From: Limnoraphis robusta CS-951
Lineage (GTDB): Bacteria > Cyanobacteriota > Cyanobacteriia > Cyanobacteriales > Microcoleaceae
Assembly (NCBI RefSeq): GCF_000972705.2
Contig: NZ_LATL02000016.1
Span: 1-25,762 of the forward strand
Reading direction: 5' to 3'
Length of the DNA stretch: 25,762 bases
Part shown: one piece after another, positions 1 through 7,456 of the stretch
Layout of the letters: every line of letters begins with the position of its first letter
How positions within the stretch are numbered: the first letter of the stretch is position 1
Notes under the pieces: generated by a model
Seen by the model: only the letters and a program-made list of their open reading frames with translations
Told to the model about the DNA's origin: nothing
Database searches by the model: none
Translations under genes and position numbers: made by a program

Positions 1-2
1 GG

Positions 3-125
3 TTCATCCGGGATCTTGATGACCACTCCGAGATTGAATTAAACCCGCCCCACCCCCATCAGAAAATTAATCAACCGGATATATCAAATGACAAGTTGCT
101 CGTTTGTGGGACACCATTGCTGTAG
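3..125 (+). CDS. Possible 3' end of a CDS cut by the left edge
   Basis: A reading frame is open from base 3 to a TAG at 123-125, about 40 codons. It encodes an acidic, proline-rich tail containing IRDLDDHSEIELN and ending in CGTPLL. The other two plus frames close within 45 bases. I do not recognise the family. It would converge on the minus-strand gene that ends at 156. It could equally be non-coding sequence. Confidence 0.25.
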   Translation, partial: FIRDLDDHSEIELNPPHPHQKINQPDISNDKLLVCGTPLL

Positions 126-155
126 TTGGAGGATTACCAGAACGCAGAACAGATT

Positions 156-932
156 CTATTTTGTTTTTGTAGTGTCGTTAATCTTCTGATAAAGATAATC
201 GAGCAATTCTCTAACTGTCAAACCAATTTTTTCTGCTTCATAGTCTGATATCTCAATTTCAAATTCCTCTCCTATAGCCATAAAAAGCTCGAGGATCTGT
301 AATCCCCATGTATCATCTAAAGCCAAATCGTCTACAAGATGGCTGTCTAAATTTACATCTTCTTCATCGACTCCTGATTCTTCAGCCAATACCCTTCGTA
401 GTTGGAGAAAAATTTCGGCTTTATTTTTATTCCCATCAAATTGTTTGAGAAACTCCGCTTGTTCGCGCAACTCGGCTTCACGTTTAGCTTCTTCTGCCGC
501 TTTTCGTTCAGCTTGTTCACGCAACTCGGCTTCACGTTTGGCCTGTTCTGCCGCTTTTCGTTCGGCTAAACGTTTGGCTTCTTCTGCTTTTCGTTCGGCT
601 TGTTCACGCAACTCGGCTTCACGTTTGGCCTGTTCTGCCGCTTTTCGTTCGGCTAAACGTTTGGCCTGTTCTGCCGCTTTTCGTTCGGCTTCAAGCTGAA
701 CTTTATGCCTCATCTTTTCAAGGCGAGAAATAACGATATCCCTGACTCTAGTAAAATCGGCTTGAAAACCGCTCTGTTGATAGATTTTGGTTGCCACGTC
801 CCAAACAATTTTATCAACATTAGATTCCATGAATCTTAGATTTTCATCCGTTGGAGTGGCGATTTTATCCAAACAAAGATTAGCCGCCATATCCAGTATC
901 TTTAATTGATATTCCTTTTCGGATTCATTCAT
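156..932 (-). CDS. Coiled-coil protein with a serine-less acyl-carrier-like domain (copy 1)
   Basis: 258 residues in three parts. Residues 1-80 form an unrecognised, probably helical domain shared with the paralogue at 1284-2177. Residues about 81-162 are a highly charged Ala/Glu/Lys/Arg coiled coil made of near-identical blocks (ERKAAEQAKREAELREQ), repeated at the DNA level as well. Residues about 168-252 match an acyl carrier protein: VDEEDVNLDS, then VDDL, then FMAIGEEFEIEI and AEKIGLTVRELLDYL. Where a carrier protein has the DSL motif, this copy reads LALDDTWGLQ (203-212), with three extra residues and no serine, so it should not accept phosphopantetheine by the usual route (inference). 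No signal peptide or membrane segment is seen, so it is probably cytoplasmic. The ATG at 932 is supported by the matching start and upstream DNA of the paralogue. The function is unknown; a protein-interaction scaffold is possible. Confidence 0.8.
   Translation of the reverse strand: MNESEKEYQLKILDMAANLCLDKIATPTDENLRFMESNVDKIVWDVATKIYQQSGFQADFTRVRDIVISRLEKMRHKVQLEAERKAAEQAKRLAERKAAEQAKREAELREQAERKAEEAKRLAERKAAEQAKREAELREQAERKAAEEAKREAELREQAEFLKQFDGNKNKAEIFLQLRRVLAEESGVDEEDVNLDSHLVDDLALDDTWGLQILELFMAIGEEFEIEISDYEAEKIGLTVRELLDYLYQKINDTTKTK
461..700 (-). repeat. In-gene tandem repeats encoding a coiled coil
   Basis: Blocks reading ttcgttcggctwvttcrcg / caactcggcttcacgtttggcc on the plus strand recur about five times with little change and encode the ERKAAEQAKREAELREQ segments. 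Near-identity at the nucleotide level, including silent sites, points to recent expansion or gene conversion. Related blocks occur twice in the neighbouring gene (about 1300-1465 and 1775-1935). Confidence 0.75.
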
Positions 933-1200
933 GATCGGATAGGAACTCCAAAAATGAGGGCAGCCAACAGAATATTAATTTTAAGAGCGACTAACAACTA
1001 ACGGGATTTACCCCCTTCCCTTTCCTCGTAGGAGAGGGTTAGGGAGAGGTGGAGAGGGCGTTGCGGTGAGGTAGGGAAGGGGGTTGGGGGGTTAGGTTCT
1101 ACAATTTCTGGTTGAGAATGAAAACACCCTACTTAAAAAGGGGGGATAAACCCGTCTCGACCCCCACCCACTGCGATCAGAGCGATCGCACGGGTTGACA
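933..1200. other. Spacer between the two paralogues
   Basis: This stretch holds the 5' flank of copy 1 (about 930-980, resembling the 5' flank of copy 2), the inverted repeat at 1010-1084, and a G-run motif ggggggataaac near 1139 that recurs near 2335. I see no coding sequence in it. Confidence 0.5.
1010..1084. repeat. Intergenic inverted repeat
   Basis: A perfect 12-base arm ACCCCCTTCCCT (1010-1021) is matched by its reverse complement AGGGAAGGGGGT (1073-1084), 51 bases apart. The centre is purine-rich (gagagggttagggagagg). It looks like a dispersed cyanobacterial intergenic repeat or small palindromic element and lies between the duplicated genes. No uridine tract follows the arms, so it is not a standard terminator. 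Confidence 0.6.
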
Positions 1201-1340
1201 TCATTTTCTATAGCCATAGGAAGTTGTAGCATATCCATCTTCATCCAAATCGTTTGAAATATCTTTGAGAAAAATTTCGTCTTTCAACTCGACTGAGCCT
1301 GTGGCCTGTTCTGCCACTTCTCGTTCGGCTTGTTCGCGAA
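1201..1340 (-). pseudogene. Degraded second carrier-like domain of copy 2
   Basis: If the missing base near 1338 is restored, the frame continues through REQAEREVAEQATGSVELKD, then EIFLKDISNDLDEDGYATTS and ends YGYRK at 1201-1203. Its DNA aligns with the first carrier domain of the same gene: gaaatttttctcaaa, then a jump of about 55-60 bases, then gatatt...ggatatgctac...ggctatagaa. So the parent had a second coiled-coil/carrier module that lost an internal piece and then the frame. A sequencing error could account for the single base but not for the internal deletion. Confidence 0.6.
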
Positions 1341-2177
1341 CTCGGCTAAACGTTGGGCTTCTGCCACTTTTTGTTCGGCTTGTTCGCGCAACTTAGCTAA
1401 ACTTTTGGCTTCTGCTGCTTTTCGTTCGGTTTGTTCGCGCAACTTGGCTAAACGTTTGGCTTCTGGCACCACTGTTTTTGTAGTGTCGTTAATCTTCGGA
1501 TAAATATAATCGAGCAATTCTCTAACTATGCAAGAATTGTAGCCATAAAGACCAATTTTTTCTGCTTCATCGTCTGGTATCTCAATTTCAAATTCCTGTT
1601 CTATAGCCACAGAAAGGAGTAGCATATCCGCCCAATCTGCACCCAAATAGTGTTTAATATCGCTGTCTAAATTTACCTTTTCTTCATCGAGTCTTAATTC
1701 TTTGACCAATACCCATCGCAGTTTGAGAAAAATTTCGGCTTTATTTTTATTCCCATCAAATTGTTCTATAAAGTCGGCTTGTTCTAGAAACTCGGCTAAA
1801 CGTTTGGCTTCTGCTGCTTCTCGTTCGGCTTGTTCGCGCAACTCGGCTAAACGTTGGGCTTCTGCTGCTTCTCGTTCGCCTTGTTCGCGCAACTCGGCTT
1901 CACGTTTAGCCTGTTCTACCGCTTTTCGTTCCCCTTTAAGCTGAATTTGATGCCTGATCTTTTCAAGGCGAGAAATAATGATATCCCTGACCCTTGCAAA
2001 ATCGGCTTTAAAACCGCTCTGTTGATAGATTTGGGTACCCACGTCCCAAACAATTTTATCAACGTTAGATTCGATAAATCTTAGATTTTCATCCGTTGGA
2101 GTGGCGATTTTATCCAGACAAAGATTAGCTGCCATATCCAGTATCTTTAATTGATATTCGTTTTCTAATTCATTCAT
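1284..2177 (-). CDS. Coiled-coil protein with a serine-less acyl-carrier-like domain (copy 2, frameshifted tail)
   Basis: 297 residues as read. Residues 1-80 are almost identical to copy 1. A coiled coil follows (about 81-138), then a carrier-like domain (about 141-230) reading HYLGADWADMLLLSVAIEQEFEIEIPDDEAEKI. It aligns without gaps to the carrier consensus LGADSLD..., but Trp182 sits where the phosphopantetheine serine belongs. A short insertion, GLYGYNSCI, precedes VRELLDYI. A second coiled coil (about 237-280) then runs into an unrelated tail (ANKPNEKWQNRP...). The shift is explained by one missing C near 1338/1339: other copies read ttcgcgcaactcgg, this one ttcgcgaactcgg. The restored frame runs to a TGA at 1201-1203. 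The ATG at 2177 matches copy 1. The upper two thirds look intact; whether the gene still functions is open. Confidence 0.75.
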   Translation of the reverse strand: MNELENEYQLKILDMAANLCLDKIATPTDENLRFIESNVDKIVWDVGTQIYQQSGFKADFARVRDIIISRLEKIRHQIQLKGERKAVEQAKREAELREQGEREAAEAQRLAELREQAEREAAEAKRLAEFLEQADFIEQFDGNKNKAEIFLKLRWVLVKELRLDEEKVNLDSDIKHYLGADWADMLLLSVAIEQEFEIEIPDDEAEKIGLYGYNSCIVRELLDYIYPKINDTTKTVVPEAKRLAKLREQTERKAAEAKSLAKLREQAEQKVAEAQRLAEFANKPNEKWQNRPQAQSS

Positions 2178-2314
2178 AATCGGATAGGAACCTCAAAAAG
2201 GAGGGCGGCGAACAGAATTTGAATTTGTTGAGCGATCGCCTCAAAAATAACCGATGATAGACCTTTCTGAATGGCGGAGTTTTCCACTAAAAACTAACCA
2301 CTTCCCTTTCCTAA

Positions 2315-2340
2315 CCCCCCTTTTTAAAGCAGCAGGGGGG
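2315..2340. repeat. C6/G6 hairpin, intergenic
   Basis: CCCCCC (2315-2320) and GGGGGG (2335-2340) can pair around a 14-base loop. It lies just beyond the stop of the minus-strand gene at 2356 and could help end that transcript, but no uridine run follows on either strand. The flank ggggggataaac is shared with 1139-1150, so it is more likely a dispersed repeat. Confidence 0.4.
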
Positions 2341-2355
2341 ATAAACAAATTGGGA

Positions 2356-2727
2356 TTAAATCATCGGCGTTTCAACGACTTCGTGATGGTGTCCGTGACA
2401 GTGACCTTGACCTCGGTGACGTTTCCCTTGTCTGCATCCTACCGTTGACGTTAACACCACCTGCTGAAGTTCTGCCAAGAGTTGATGCACTTTTTTCCAT
2501 TCTACCGCATCCGGGGAAGCCGCATCACATTGTTCTTGCCAACGATTGATGACGTCTTGTAGGTCGTTTTCTGGGAAATTCCCCACCAACTCTCCATTAT
2601 CCAACTGTCGCGTAATTTCGAGTAACTGGTCTTTTAGCGCCATCGGCACCCGAATGGTTTGCGTCGCCCCATGTCTCCAAGCCCCCCGACGTCCGGCGCC
2701 CTGACGACATCCTCCTCTTCCGTGCAT
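2356..2727 (-). CDS. Small basic protein, possible ribbon-helix-helix core, His-rich tail
   Basis: 123 residues from the ATG at 2727. That start is preferred because AGGAG lies ten bases upstream (AGGAGTTTAACCAATATG); an in-frame ATG at 2760 has no such site. The N-terminus is Gly/Arg-rich (MHGRGGCRQGAGRRG). TQTIRVPMALKDQLLEITRQLDNG follows, a strand-then-helix pattern like cyanobacterial proteins often suspected of a ribbon-helix-helix DNA-binding fold. The C-terminus, GKRHRGQGHCHGHHHE, is rich in His and Cys and could bind a metal ion (inference). Two CRQG motifs, one near each end, are unusual. It stands alone between the carrier-like genes and the HMA_2 pair. A metal-responsive repressor is possible but unproven. 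Confidence 0.65.
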   Translation of the reverse strand: MHGRGGCRQGAGRRGAWRHGATQTIRVPMALKDQLLEITRQLDNGELVGNFPENDLQDVINRWQEQCDAASPDAVEWKKVHQLLAELQQVVLTSTVGCRQGKRHRGQGHCHGHHHEVVETPMI

Positions 2728-3262
2728 ATTGGTTAAACTCCTAACGTTTGATAGATTCATCTTAGCCTATTTTTTGATTATGTGACAATATCTAAAATAG
2801 CACTATAGAGGAAAATATAGATTTTGTGACATAACCATAGACTTTGAACAATGTTGTAGCGCTTTAGGGCAAATTCCGATAGCCCCACAACAACTTAGTG
2901 GAGGTTATTCTCAATAAAATCAACGGTCTTAAAAGTTTAACAAAGTTTTCCTTAAGCTGTGACTGATTTATTCCTTGAATTTTGCTTAAAAAAGCCCTGT
3001 TTAAACAATTGCATATTATTCTCAATAGGAAATTTTAGATATTTTAAAACTTTCCTAAATTCCTTGCTACAAAAGGCTTAGGAGACAACACATAGACGTT
3101 TTAAATAAATTTTTGTAAAATAAAAACGATTAGACTTGTCATCAGAACAATAAAGCATTAAGCTAGAATTATAACCAGACTTAACCTCTGCTTAAACTTA
3201 GTAAAACAGCTTTGAGGAAGTTGGGTTTAGCATCTACTTTAGATTCCCCAAGGAGGTGGAAA
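2728..3262. other. AT-rich divergent spacer
   Basis: About 535 bases separate the minus-strand RHH-like gene from the plus-strand HMA_2 gene. Promoters for both are expected here, but no convincing -35/-10 pair could be picked. A motif gattNtgtgaca occurs twice (near 2776 and 2820) and might be a binding site. No ORF, RNA gene or mobile element was recognised. Confidence 0.35.
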
Positions 3263-4249
3263 ATGACCAATAGGACCCTGCAACCTTTTCATCCATCAAT
3301 TGAAGTGGTTCATGCAACGTCAGGGCGTGTGCGAATTAAAGTCCGGGGTCACTTAGAAACCGTCGCCCAACAGTTGCGACAAATTGAGGGAATTTACAGC
3401 GTTATTTTGCATCCTCAGACAAACAATTTAGTCTTGAAATTTGACACTCAAAAGCTGTCCCTGTATGAACTTTTAGCCCAATTAACCGCTTCTCCTTGTG
3501 AGTTAGAAAATAATAGCATTTCTTCTGCGGAAACCGTGATATTCACCCCAACACCTCAACCCTCAACAGAAATCATTGAAACGTTAATTCGGATGAGTGC
3601 AGCGATGCTATTAAACCGTCATTTAGGGATTAGCGGTTGGGTGTCGCTTCCCGTTTCCTATGCAACCAGTCAAGTCACGGCTAAAGTGATTAATGGAGTT
3701 AAACCCCAACTCAAAAATATTACACAGTTCACCTCTAATTCTCAGCCAACAGAAGAAAAAAATATAGAAATTACCGTGATTCATTCTACACCCGGACGAA
3801 TCAGATTGCGAGTTCCACAAGTGAAAAAAGATTCGCGCTACGCCAAACGCTTAGAAAGATTTGCCGAACAAATTTCGGGTATTAAAGACATTAATATCAA
3901 TCTCACAACCGCTTCTGTGAGTATCATTCATCAGTTTAAAAATAATGCTATACTAGAATCAGAGTTAAACCGTTTGTTTGAAAAAGTCGCAGAAACACAA
4001 CCGAGTTTTTCTGAGATTTTAACCCCGTCTGTCCCAACAATTTCTGAAGTCAAAGTCGCCCCAGTTGTTGAGGAAGCTAAACCCGAAGTCAAAGTTGAGA
4101 AACTTGTACAGAGAGTTACTGAAAAAACCGTCAATTCTACGCCGAAAGTTCCTGAAAAAACGAGTATATTTTCAGGATTTAAGTCCTCTATGCTGACGAT
4201 GTTTTTAAACTTCATGGCAGGTCGTCCCATGCCTCAAACCGTCAGTTAG
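3263..4249 (+). CDS. Tandem HMA_2-like domain protein
   Basis: 328 residues from the ATG at 3263, which has a strong ribosome site (AAGGAGG) six bases upstream; longer in-frame versions lack one. Two ferredoxin-like HMA_2-type modules are visible. The first, near residues 10-78, runs from IEVVHATSGRVRIKVRGH to the strand NNLVLKFD. The second, near 175-240, runs from IEITVIHSTPGRIRLRVP to DININLTTASVSIIHQF. Neither carries the CxxC metal motif of copper chaperones, so metal binding by that route is unlikely. A Pro/Val/Lys/Glu-rich linker and a short hydrophobic end (SSMLTMFLNFMAG) follow. The next gene, 45 bases on, is DUF5132-like; such pairs are commonly seen near P-type ATPases in cyanobacteria (family knowledge), but no ATPase is present here. 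The cellular role is unknown. Confidence 0.75.
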   Translation: MTNRTLQPFHPSIEVVHATSGRVRIKVRGHLETVAQQLRQIEGIYSVILHPQTNNLVLKFDTQKLSLYELLAQLTASPCELENNSISSAETVIFTPTPQPSTEIIETLIRMSAAMLLNRHLGISGWVSLPVSYATSQVTAKVINGVKPQLKNITQFTSNSQPTEEKNIEITVIHSTPGRIRLRVPQVKKDSRYAKRLERFAEQISGIKDININLTTASVSIIHQFKNNAILESELNRLFEKVAETQPSFSEILTPSVPTISEVKVAPVVEEAKPEVKVEKLVQRVTEKTVNSTPKVPEKTSIFSGFKSSMLTMFLNFMAGRPMPQTVS

Positions 4250-4294
4250 TCAAAAAAGTTTTCAATCCCTTTGAATAAAGCGAGGAAATCAGTC

Positions 4295-4573
4295 ATGGCA
4301 CATCTTCATCTATTAAGAACCTTCAAACAAACTTCACTGACAACAGCAGCATTTGGAGTCGGGGCGTTAGTCTTAGTTCCCCTCTTACTTCCAGTTGCCA
4401 AAACGGTTGCAAAAGCGAGTATTAAAAGCGGCGTTAAACTCTATCAGAACGGACAAAAAACCTTAGCCGAAGTGGGAGAACTTTGGCAAGATACAGTCGC
4501 CGAAGCTGAAGCCGAAATTGCGGCTCAAAATCCTGGAAAACAAACCATCAATATTGAAGTTTCTGGGAATTAA
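4295..4573 (+). CDS. DUF5132-like small membrane-associated protein
   Basis: 92 residues. The ATG at 4295 is chosen because GAGGAAA lies about ten bases upstream; an upstream TTG at 4271 has no site. A hydrophobic, Gly/Ala-rich stretch (TTAAFGVGALVLVPLLLPVA, about residues 18-37) looks like one membrane segment. An amphipathic lysine-rich helix and an acidic end (AEAEAEIAAQNPG...) follow. This is the DUF5132 pattern. It follows the HMA_2-like gene by 45 bases and is probably co-transcribed with it. Its function is not known; a membrane partner of the HMA_2-like protein is a reasonable guess. Confidence 0.7.
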   Translation: MAHLHLLRTFKQTSLTTAAFGVGALVLVPLLLPVAKTVAKASIKSGVKLYQNGQKTLAEVGELWQDTVAEAEAEIAAQNPGKQTINIEVSGN

Positions 4574-4630
4574 TCATTGTATTTGGTAGGAGTTCCCCCT
4601 CTTATGTCCTGAGAGGGGAGAAATTCAACA

Positions 4631-4660
4631 TTAACATCGAGACGTGAGAACGGTTATAAT
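4631..4660 (+). promoter_or_regulatory. Sigma70-type promoter for the M20 hydrolase
   Basis: TTAACA (4631-4636), an 18-base spacer and a perfect TATAAT (4655-4660). Transcription would start near 4667, about 40 bases before the ATG at 4707. Position and match are good, but this is a motif reading only. Confidence 0.55.
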
Positions 4661-4706
4661 AAAAGCTCATGTGATTAGCTGTAATAACTCTCACTCCTAA
4701 AGCTCT

Positions 4707-5918
4707 ATGGTTTCAACTGTTCCCATCCGCAATAGCGTTAACCTCTCTCAACTGCGATTAGAGATTCGCAATCTGCAACCCCAATTAGTCGAATGGCGGC
4801 GCCGTCTTCATCAACGTCCTGAACTTGGGTTTAAAGAACAGTTAACCGCAGAATTTATTTCTGAAAAATTAAAAAGTTGGGGAATCGAACATCAAACTGA
4901 AATTGCCAAAACCGGAATCGTCGCAACAATAAATAGTGGTCAACCGGGGCCTGTTTTAGCGATTCGGGCGGATATAGATGCCTTACCTATTCAAGAACAA
5001 AATCAAGTGTCTTATAAGTCCCAACATGATGGAATCATGCACGCTTGCGGACATGACGGACACACGGCAATTGCATTAGGAACAGCTTATTATTTAGCCC
5101 ATCATCGCCAAGACTTCAAAGGAATTGTTAAAATCATCTTTCAACCCGCAGAAGAAGGCCCCGGCGGCGCTAAACCGATGGTTGAAGCAGGAGTGTTAAA
5201 AAATCCTGATGTTGATGGGATTATTGGGTTGCATTTATGGAATAATTTACCATTAGGAACAGTCGGAGTGAGAAGTGGTGCATTAATGGCAGCCGTAGAA
5301 CTGTTTGAATGCACCATTCAAGGCAAGGGCGGACATGGTGCCATGCCCCATCAAACGGTGGATTCAATTGTTGTTGCTTCCCAAATTGTCAACGCTTTAC
5401 AAACCATTGTAGGTCGCAATGTTGACCCGTTAGATGCCGCAGTCGTAACAGTCGGTTCATTTCATGCCGGACACGCGAATAACGTGATAGCAGACTCGGC
5501 AAAAATGACCGGAACCGTGCGATATTTTAACCCCAAATATGCGGGATTTTTTGGCAAACGCATCGAAGATATTATCGCTGGAATTTGTCAGGGTCAAGGG
5601 GCGAGTTATCACTTAAATTATTACTCCTTTTATCCGCCTGTAATTAATGATAGTCAGATGGCAGATTTAGTCAAAAGTGTAGCAGAAACCGTTATCGAAA
5701 CCCCACTCGGAATTGTTCCCGACTGTCAAACAATGGGCGGGGAAGATATGGCATTTTTCCTGCAAGAAGTTCCCGGTTGCTATTTCTTTTTAGGTTCAGC
5801 AAACCCTGAGAAAGATTTAGCCTACCCTCATCATCATCCTCGGTTTGATTTCGATGAAACAGCATTAGGAATGGGCGTCGAAATATTTGTCCGTTGTGTC
5901 GAAAAATTTTGTTATTAG
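4707..5918 (+). CDS. M20-family metal-dependent amidohydrolase (IAA-amino-acid/hippurate hydrolase type)
   Basis: 403 residues, the usual length for the M20D group, which removes acyl groups from amino acids or other amides using two metal ions. Metal-site elements in order: Asp in RADIDALPIQE (about 87-97), HACGHDGH (112-119, with Cys114 and His116), PAEEGPGGA (about 147-155, with catalytic and ligand Glu149/Glu150), GLHLWNN (His176) and the C-terminal HHHPRFDFDE (from 375). The dimerisation/lid domain lies between, with GKGGHGAMPH. No signal peptide is present, so it is cytoplasmic. The substrate cannot be told from sequence; annotated relatives include N-acyl-amino-acid, hippurate and auxin-conjugate hydrolases. 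A good promoter lies just upstream, and yidD follows after 13 bases, suggesting one transcript. No defects seen. Confidence 0.93.
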   Translation: MVSTVPIRNSVNLSQLRLEIRNLQPQLVEWRRRLHQRPELGFKEQLTAEFISEKLKSWGIEHQTEIAKTGIVATINSGQPGPVLAIRADIDALPIQEQNQVSYKSQHDGIMHACGHDGHTAIALGTAYYLAHHRQDFKGIVKIIFQPAEEGPGGAKPMVEAGVLKNPDVDGIIGLHLWNNLPLGTVGVRSGALMAAVELFECTIQGKGGHGAMPHQTVDSIVVASQIVNALQTIVGRNVDPLDAAVVTVGSFHAGHANNVIADSAKMTGTVRYFNPKYAGFFGKRIEDIIAGICQGQGASYHLNYYSFYPPVINDSQMADLVKSVAETVIETPLGIVPDCQTMGGEDMAFFLQEVPGCYFFLGSANPEKDLAYPHHHPRFDFDETALGMGVEIFVRCVEKFCY

Positions 5919-5931
5919 AAATGACTAAACC

Positions 5932-6156
5932 ATGAAAAAAATCGTAATAGGATTAATTCGGGGATACAAGATGTTTATCTCACCCTTGTTACCCCCCTCT
6001 TGTCGATATCACCCCACTTGTTCAGTCTATGCGATGCAGGCTGTTGAACGATTTGGGGTGATGCAAGGCGGTTGGTTAGCCATTCGACGAATTTTGCGTT
6101 GTCATCCGTTTCACCCCGGCGGGTATGACCCCGTTCCGCCAAAAAATAAGAAGTAA
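5932..6156 (+). CDS. yidD: Membrane protein insertion efficiency factor YidD
   Basis: 74 residues. It has the family signature [20 protein letters not shown] near the N-terminus and [17 protein letters not shown] at the C-terminus, with three conserved cysteines. YidD is a small inner-membrane-associated protein that helps the YidC insertase place proteins in the membrane. Here it follows the M20 hydrolase by 13 bases and not yidC or rnpA, its usual neighbours in many bacteria; cyanobacteria often carry it alone. The start codon at 5932 gives a standard-length protein. Confidence 0.93.
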   Translation: MKKIVIGLIRGYKMFISPLLPPSCRYHPTCSVYAMQAVERFGVMQGGWLAIRRILRCHPFHPGGYDPVPPKNKK

Positions 6157-6238
6157 AACACAAACTCCTAGACACAGAAAATACCACAAGCAACTCTTTG
6201 TGTCTTTGTTTCTTCGTGGTCAATTTATCCATTTTTCC

Positions 6239-7456
6239 TTAACTTTCAATCACTTCTAAAACGCTTTTAGGAGATAACTTATCTTTAAACCAAACAATCC
6301 GAGCGGGAATATTATTCAGTTTAACTCCCGCTTTTTCTAGGTTTAAACGTTCGGAAATCGCTAAGACTAAATTATCACAGTCAGAATGACGAACTTGATA
6401 AAATTTCTTTTGTAAATATTCAGGACGCCAATACCCGACAATTTCTAATAAAAAGACCCGTCCATCGGGATGAACTAAACGAAAATCAGGAATCATTACA
6501 CTTCCAGGAAGGGGAATTAGATCAACTTCTCGTTCAAGTTTCCAGTCGGTTTTGAGTGATTTCCAACGAGTTGCAAAAGACTCTTCTAACAGACTATCAT
6601 AGGGCTTTCCAGGTGGATAATGACTGACTAAATCACAATCAGAATTCAGGCTAAAATAACCTGTACGCAAGACTCGACTATAAGGATCACGCTGTTGTAA
6701 AGTCGCTTTGAGACTCCATCGAGTCACATGAAGTAAAGCAGGAATCATTTTAGCTAAGGCTAAACCATAACGGGTACTGGGTTTAAATAAACTGGTTGGC
6801 CCGTCTAAAGTGAGCGTAAAACCATGTTCTGCATCTCCTTCAATATAAGTCATAACTTGAAATAATTTTAGATAGCGAAATAAGAGTTTATATTCGCCGG
6901 GATCATTTCGATAAGCGTTAATTTGAATGTCACTCGCTCGATAAAAAATTCCCTGAACTTGAGATAAATTATAGCGATGTAACAAGGCTTCTGGAGTCGG
7001 AGTATCAAACTGAGTTAGAATTTTATTTTCTTGTAAATCGGCATATAAACCCGCTCTAATTTCATCTAAAACCACTTCTCGTTTGAGTGTTTGAGATAAA
7101 GTTAAAGCCAGTTTTTCTAGGGTTTTTTCTGTATTTTCAGGACTAGGGATGGTTTTAGCGGCTAAGGTAAAAACCTGTTCTCGCAACTCAACAGGTTCGA
7201 GTGGACTGATAATTTCAAACGTACAAAAACCACTTTTCAGTAAATGAGCAAGTCCTCGTTTTATGCGATAATTTGGGCTATCTCCTTCAAATTCACTGAG
7301 ACGTTGGTTGAGTTCTCCCTGTGTGGAATTTACGGAGTCTTGAAAACAGGAAATTACCTGATTTGCAACATCTAAATTTTGGGAGTCTATTTTGAGATGC
7401 AGGGGAATTAGGGTTTCTCCTAGTTGGCGATAACTTAATAAATCACTGGGTAACAT
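6239..7456 (-). CDS. DUF790 / Bax1-like nuclease
   Basis: 405 residues. The N-terminus (MLPSDLLSYRQLGETLIPLHL), the central HRYNLSQVQGIFYRASDIQI (about 160-179) and the C-terminal IPDFRLVHPDGRVFLLEIVGYW are hallmarks of DUF790. In archaea this family includes Bax1, a structure-specific endonuclease that works with the XPB helicase in repair. The C-terminal part has a PD-(D/E)xK-type core: Pro323-Asp324, then Glu338 in LLEIVGYW. An XPB-like helicase is the usual neighbour, but none lies inside this window; it could be elsewhere in the genome. The gene converges with yidD, with an 82-base spacer holding a motif (tttgtgtctttgtttcttcgtgg) that resembles common cyanobacterial intergenic filler. 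Nuclease activity is inferred, not proven. Confidence 0.85.
   Translation of the reverse strand: MLPSDLLSYRQLGETLIPLHLKIDSQNLDVANQVISCFQDSVNSTQGELNQRLSEFEGDSPNYRIKRGLAHLLKSGFCTFEIISPLEPVELREQVFTLAAKTIPSPENTEKTLEKLALTLSQTLKREVVLDEIRAGLYADLQENKILTQFDTPTPEALLHRYNLSQVQGIFYRASDIQINAYRNDPGEYKLLFRYLKLFQVMTYIEGDAEHGFTLTLDGPTSLFKPSTRYGLALAKMIPALLHVTRWSLKATLQQRDPYSRVLRTGYFSLNSDCDLVSHYPPGKPYDSLLEESFATRWKSLKTDWKLEREVDLIPLPGSVMIPDFRLVHPDGRVFLLEIVGYWRPEYLQKKFYQVRHSDCDNLVLAISERLNLEKAGVKLNNIPARIVWFKDKLSPKSVLEVIES

Noticed and set aside
445..699. Plus-strand Ser/Ala/Arg-rich frame across the coiled-coil repeats
   Set aside because: It is the antisense reading of the repetitive minus-strand coiled coil; low-complexity repeats open frames on both strands.
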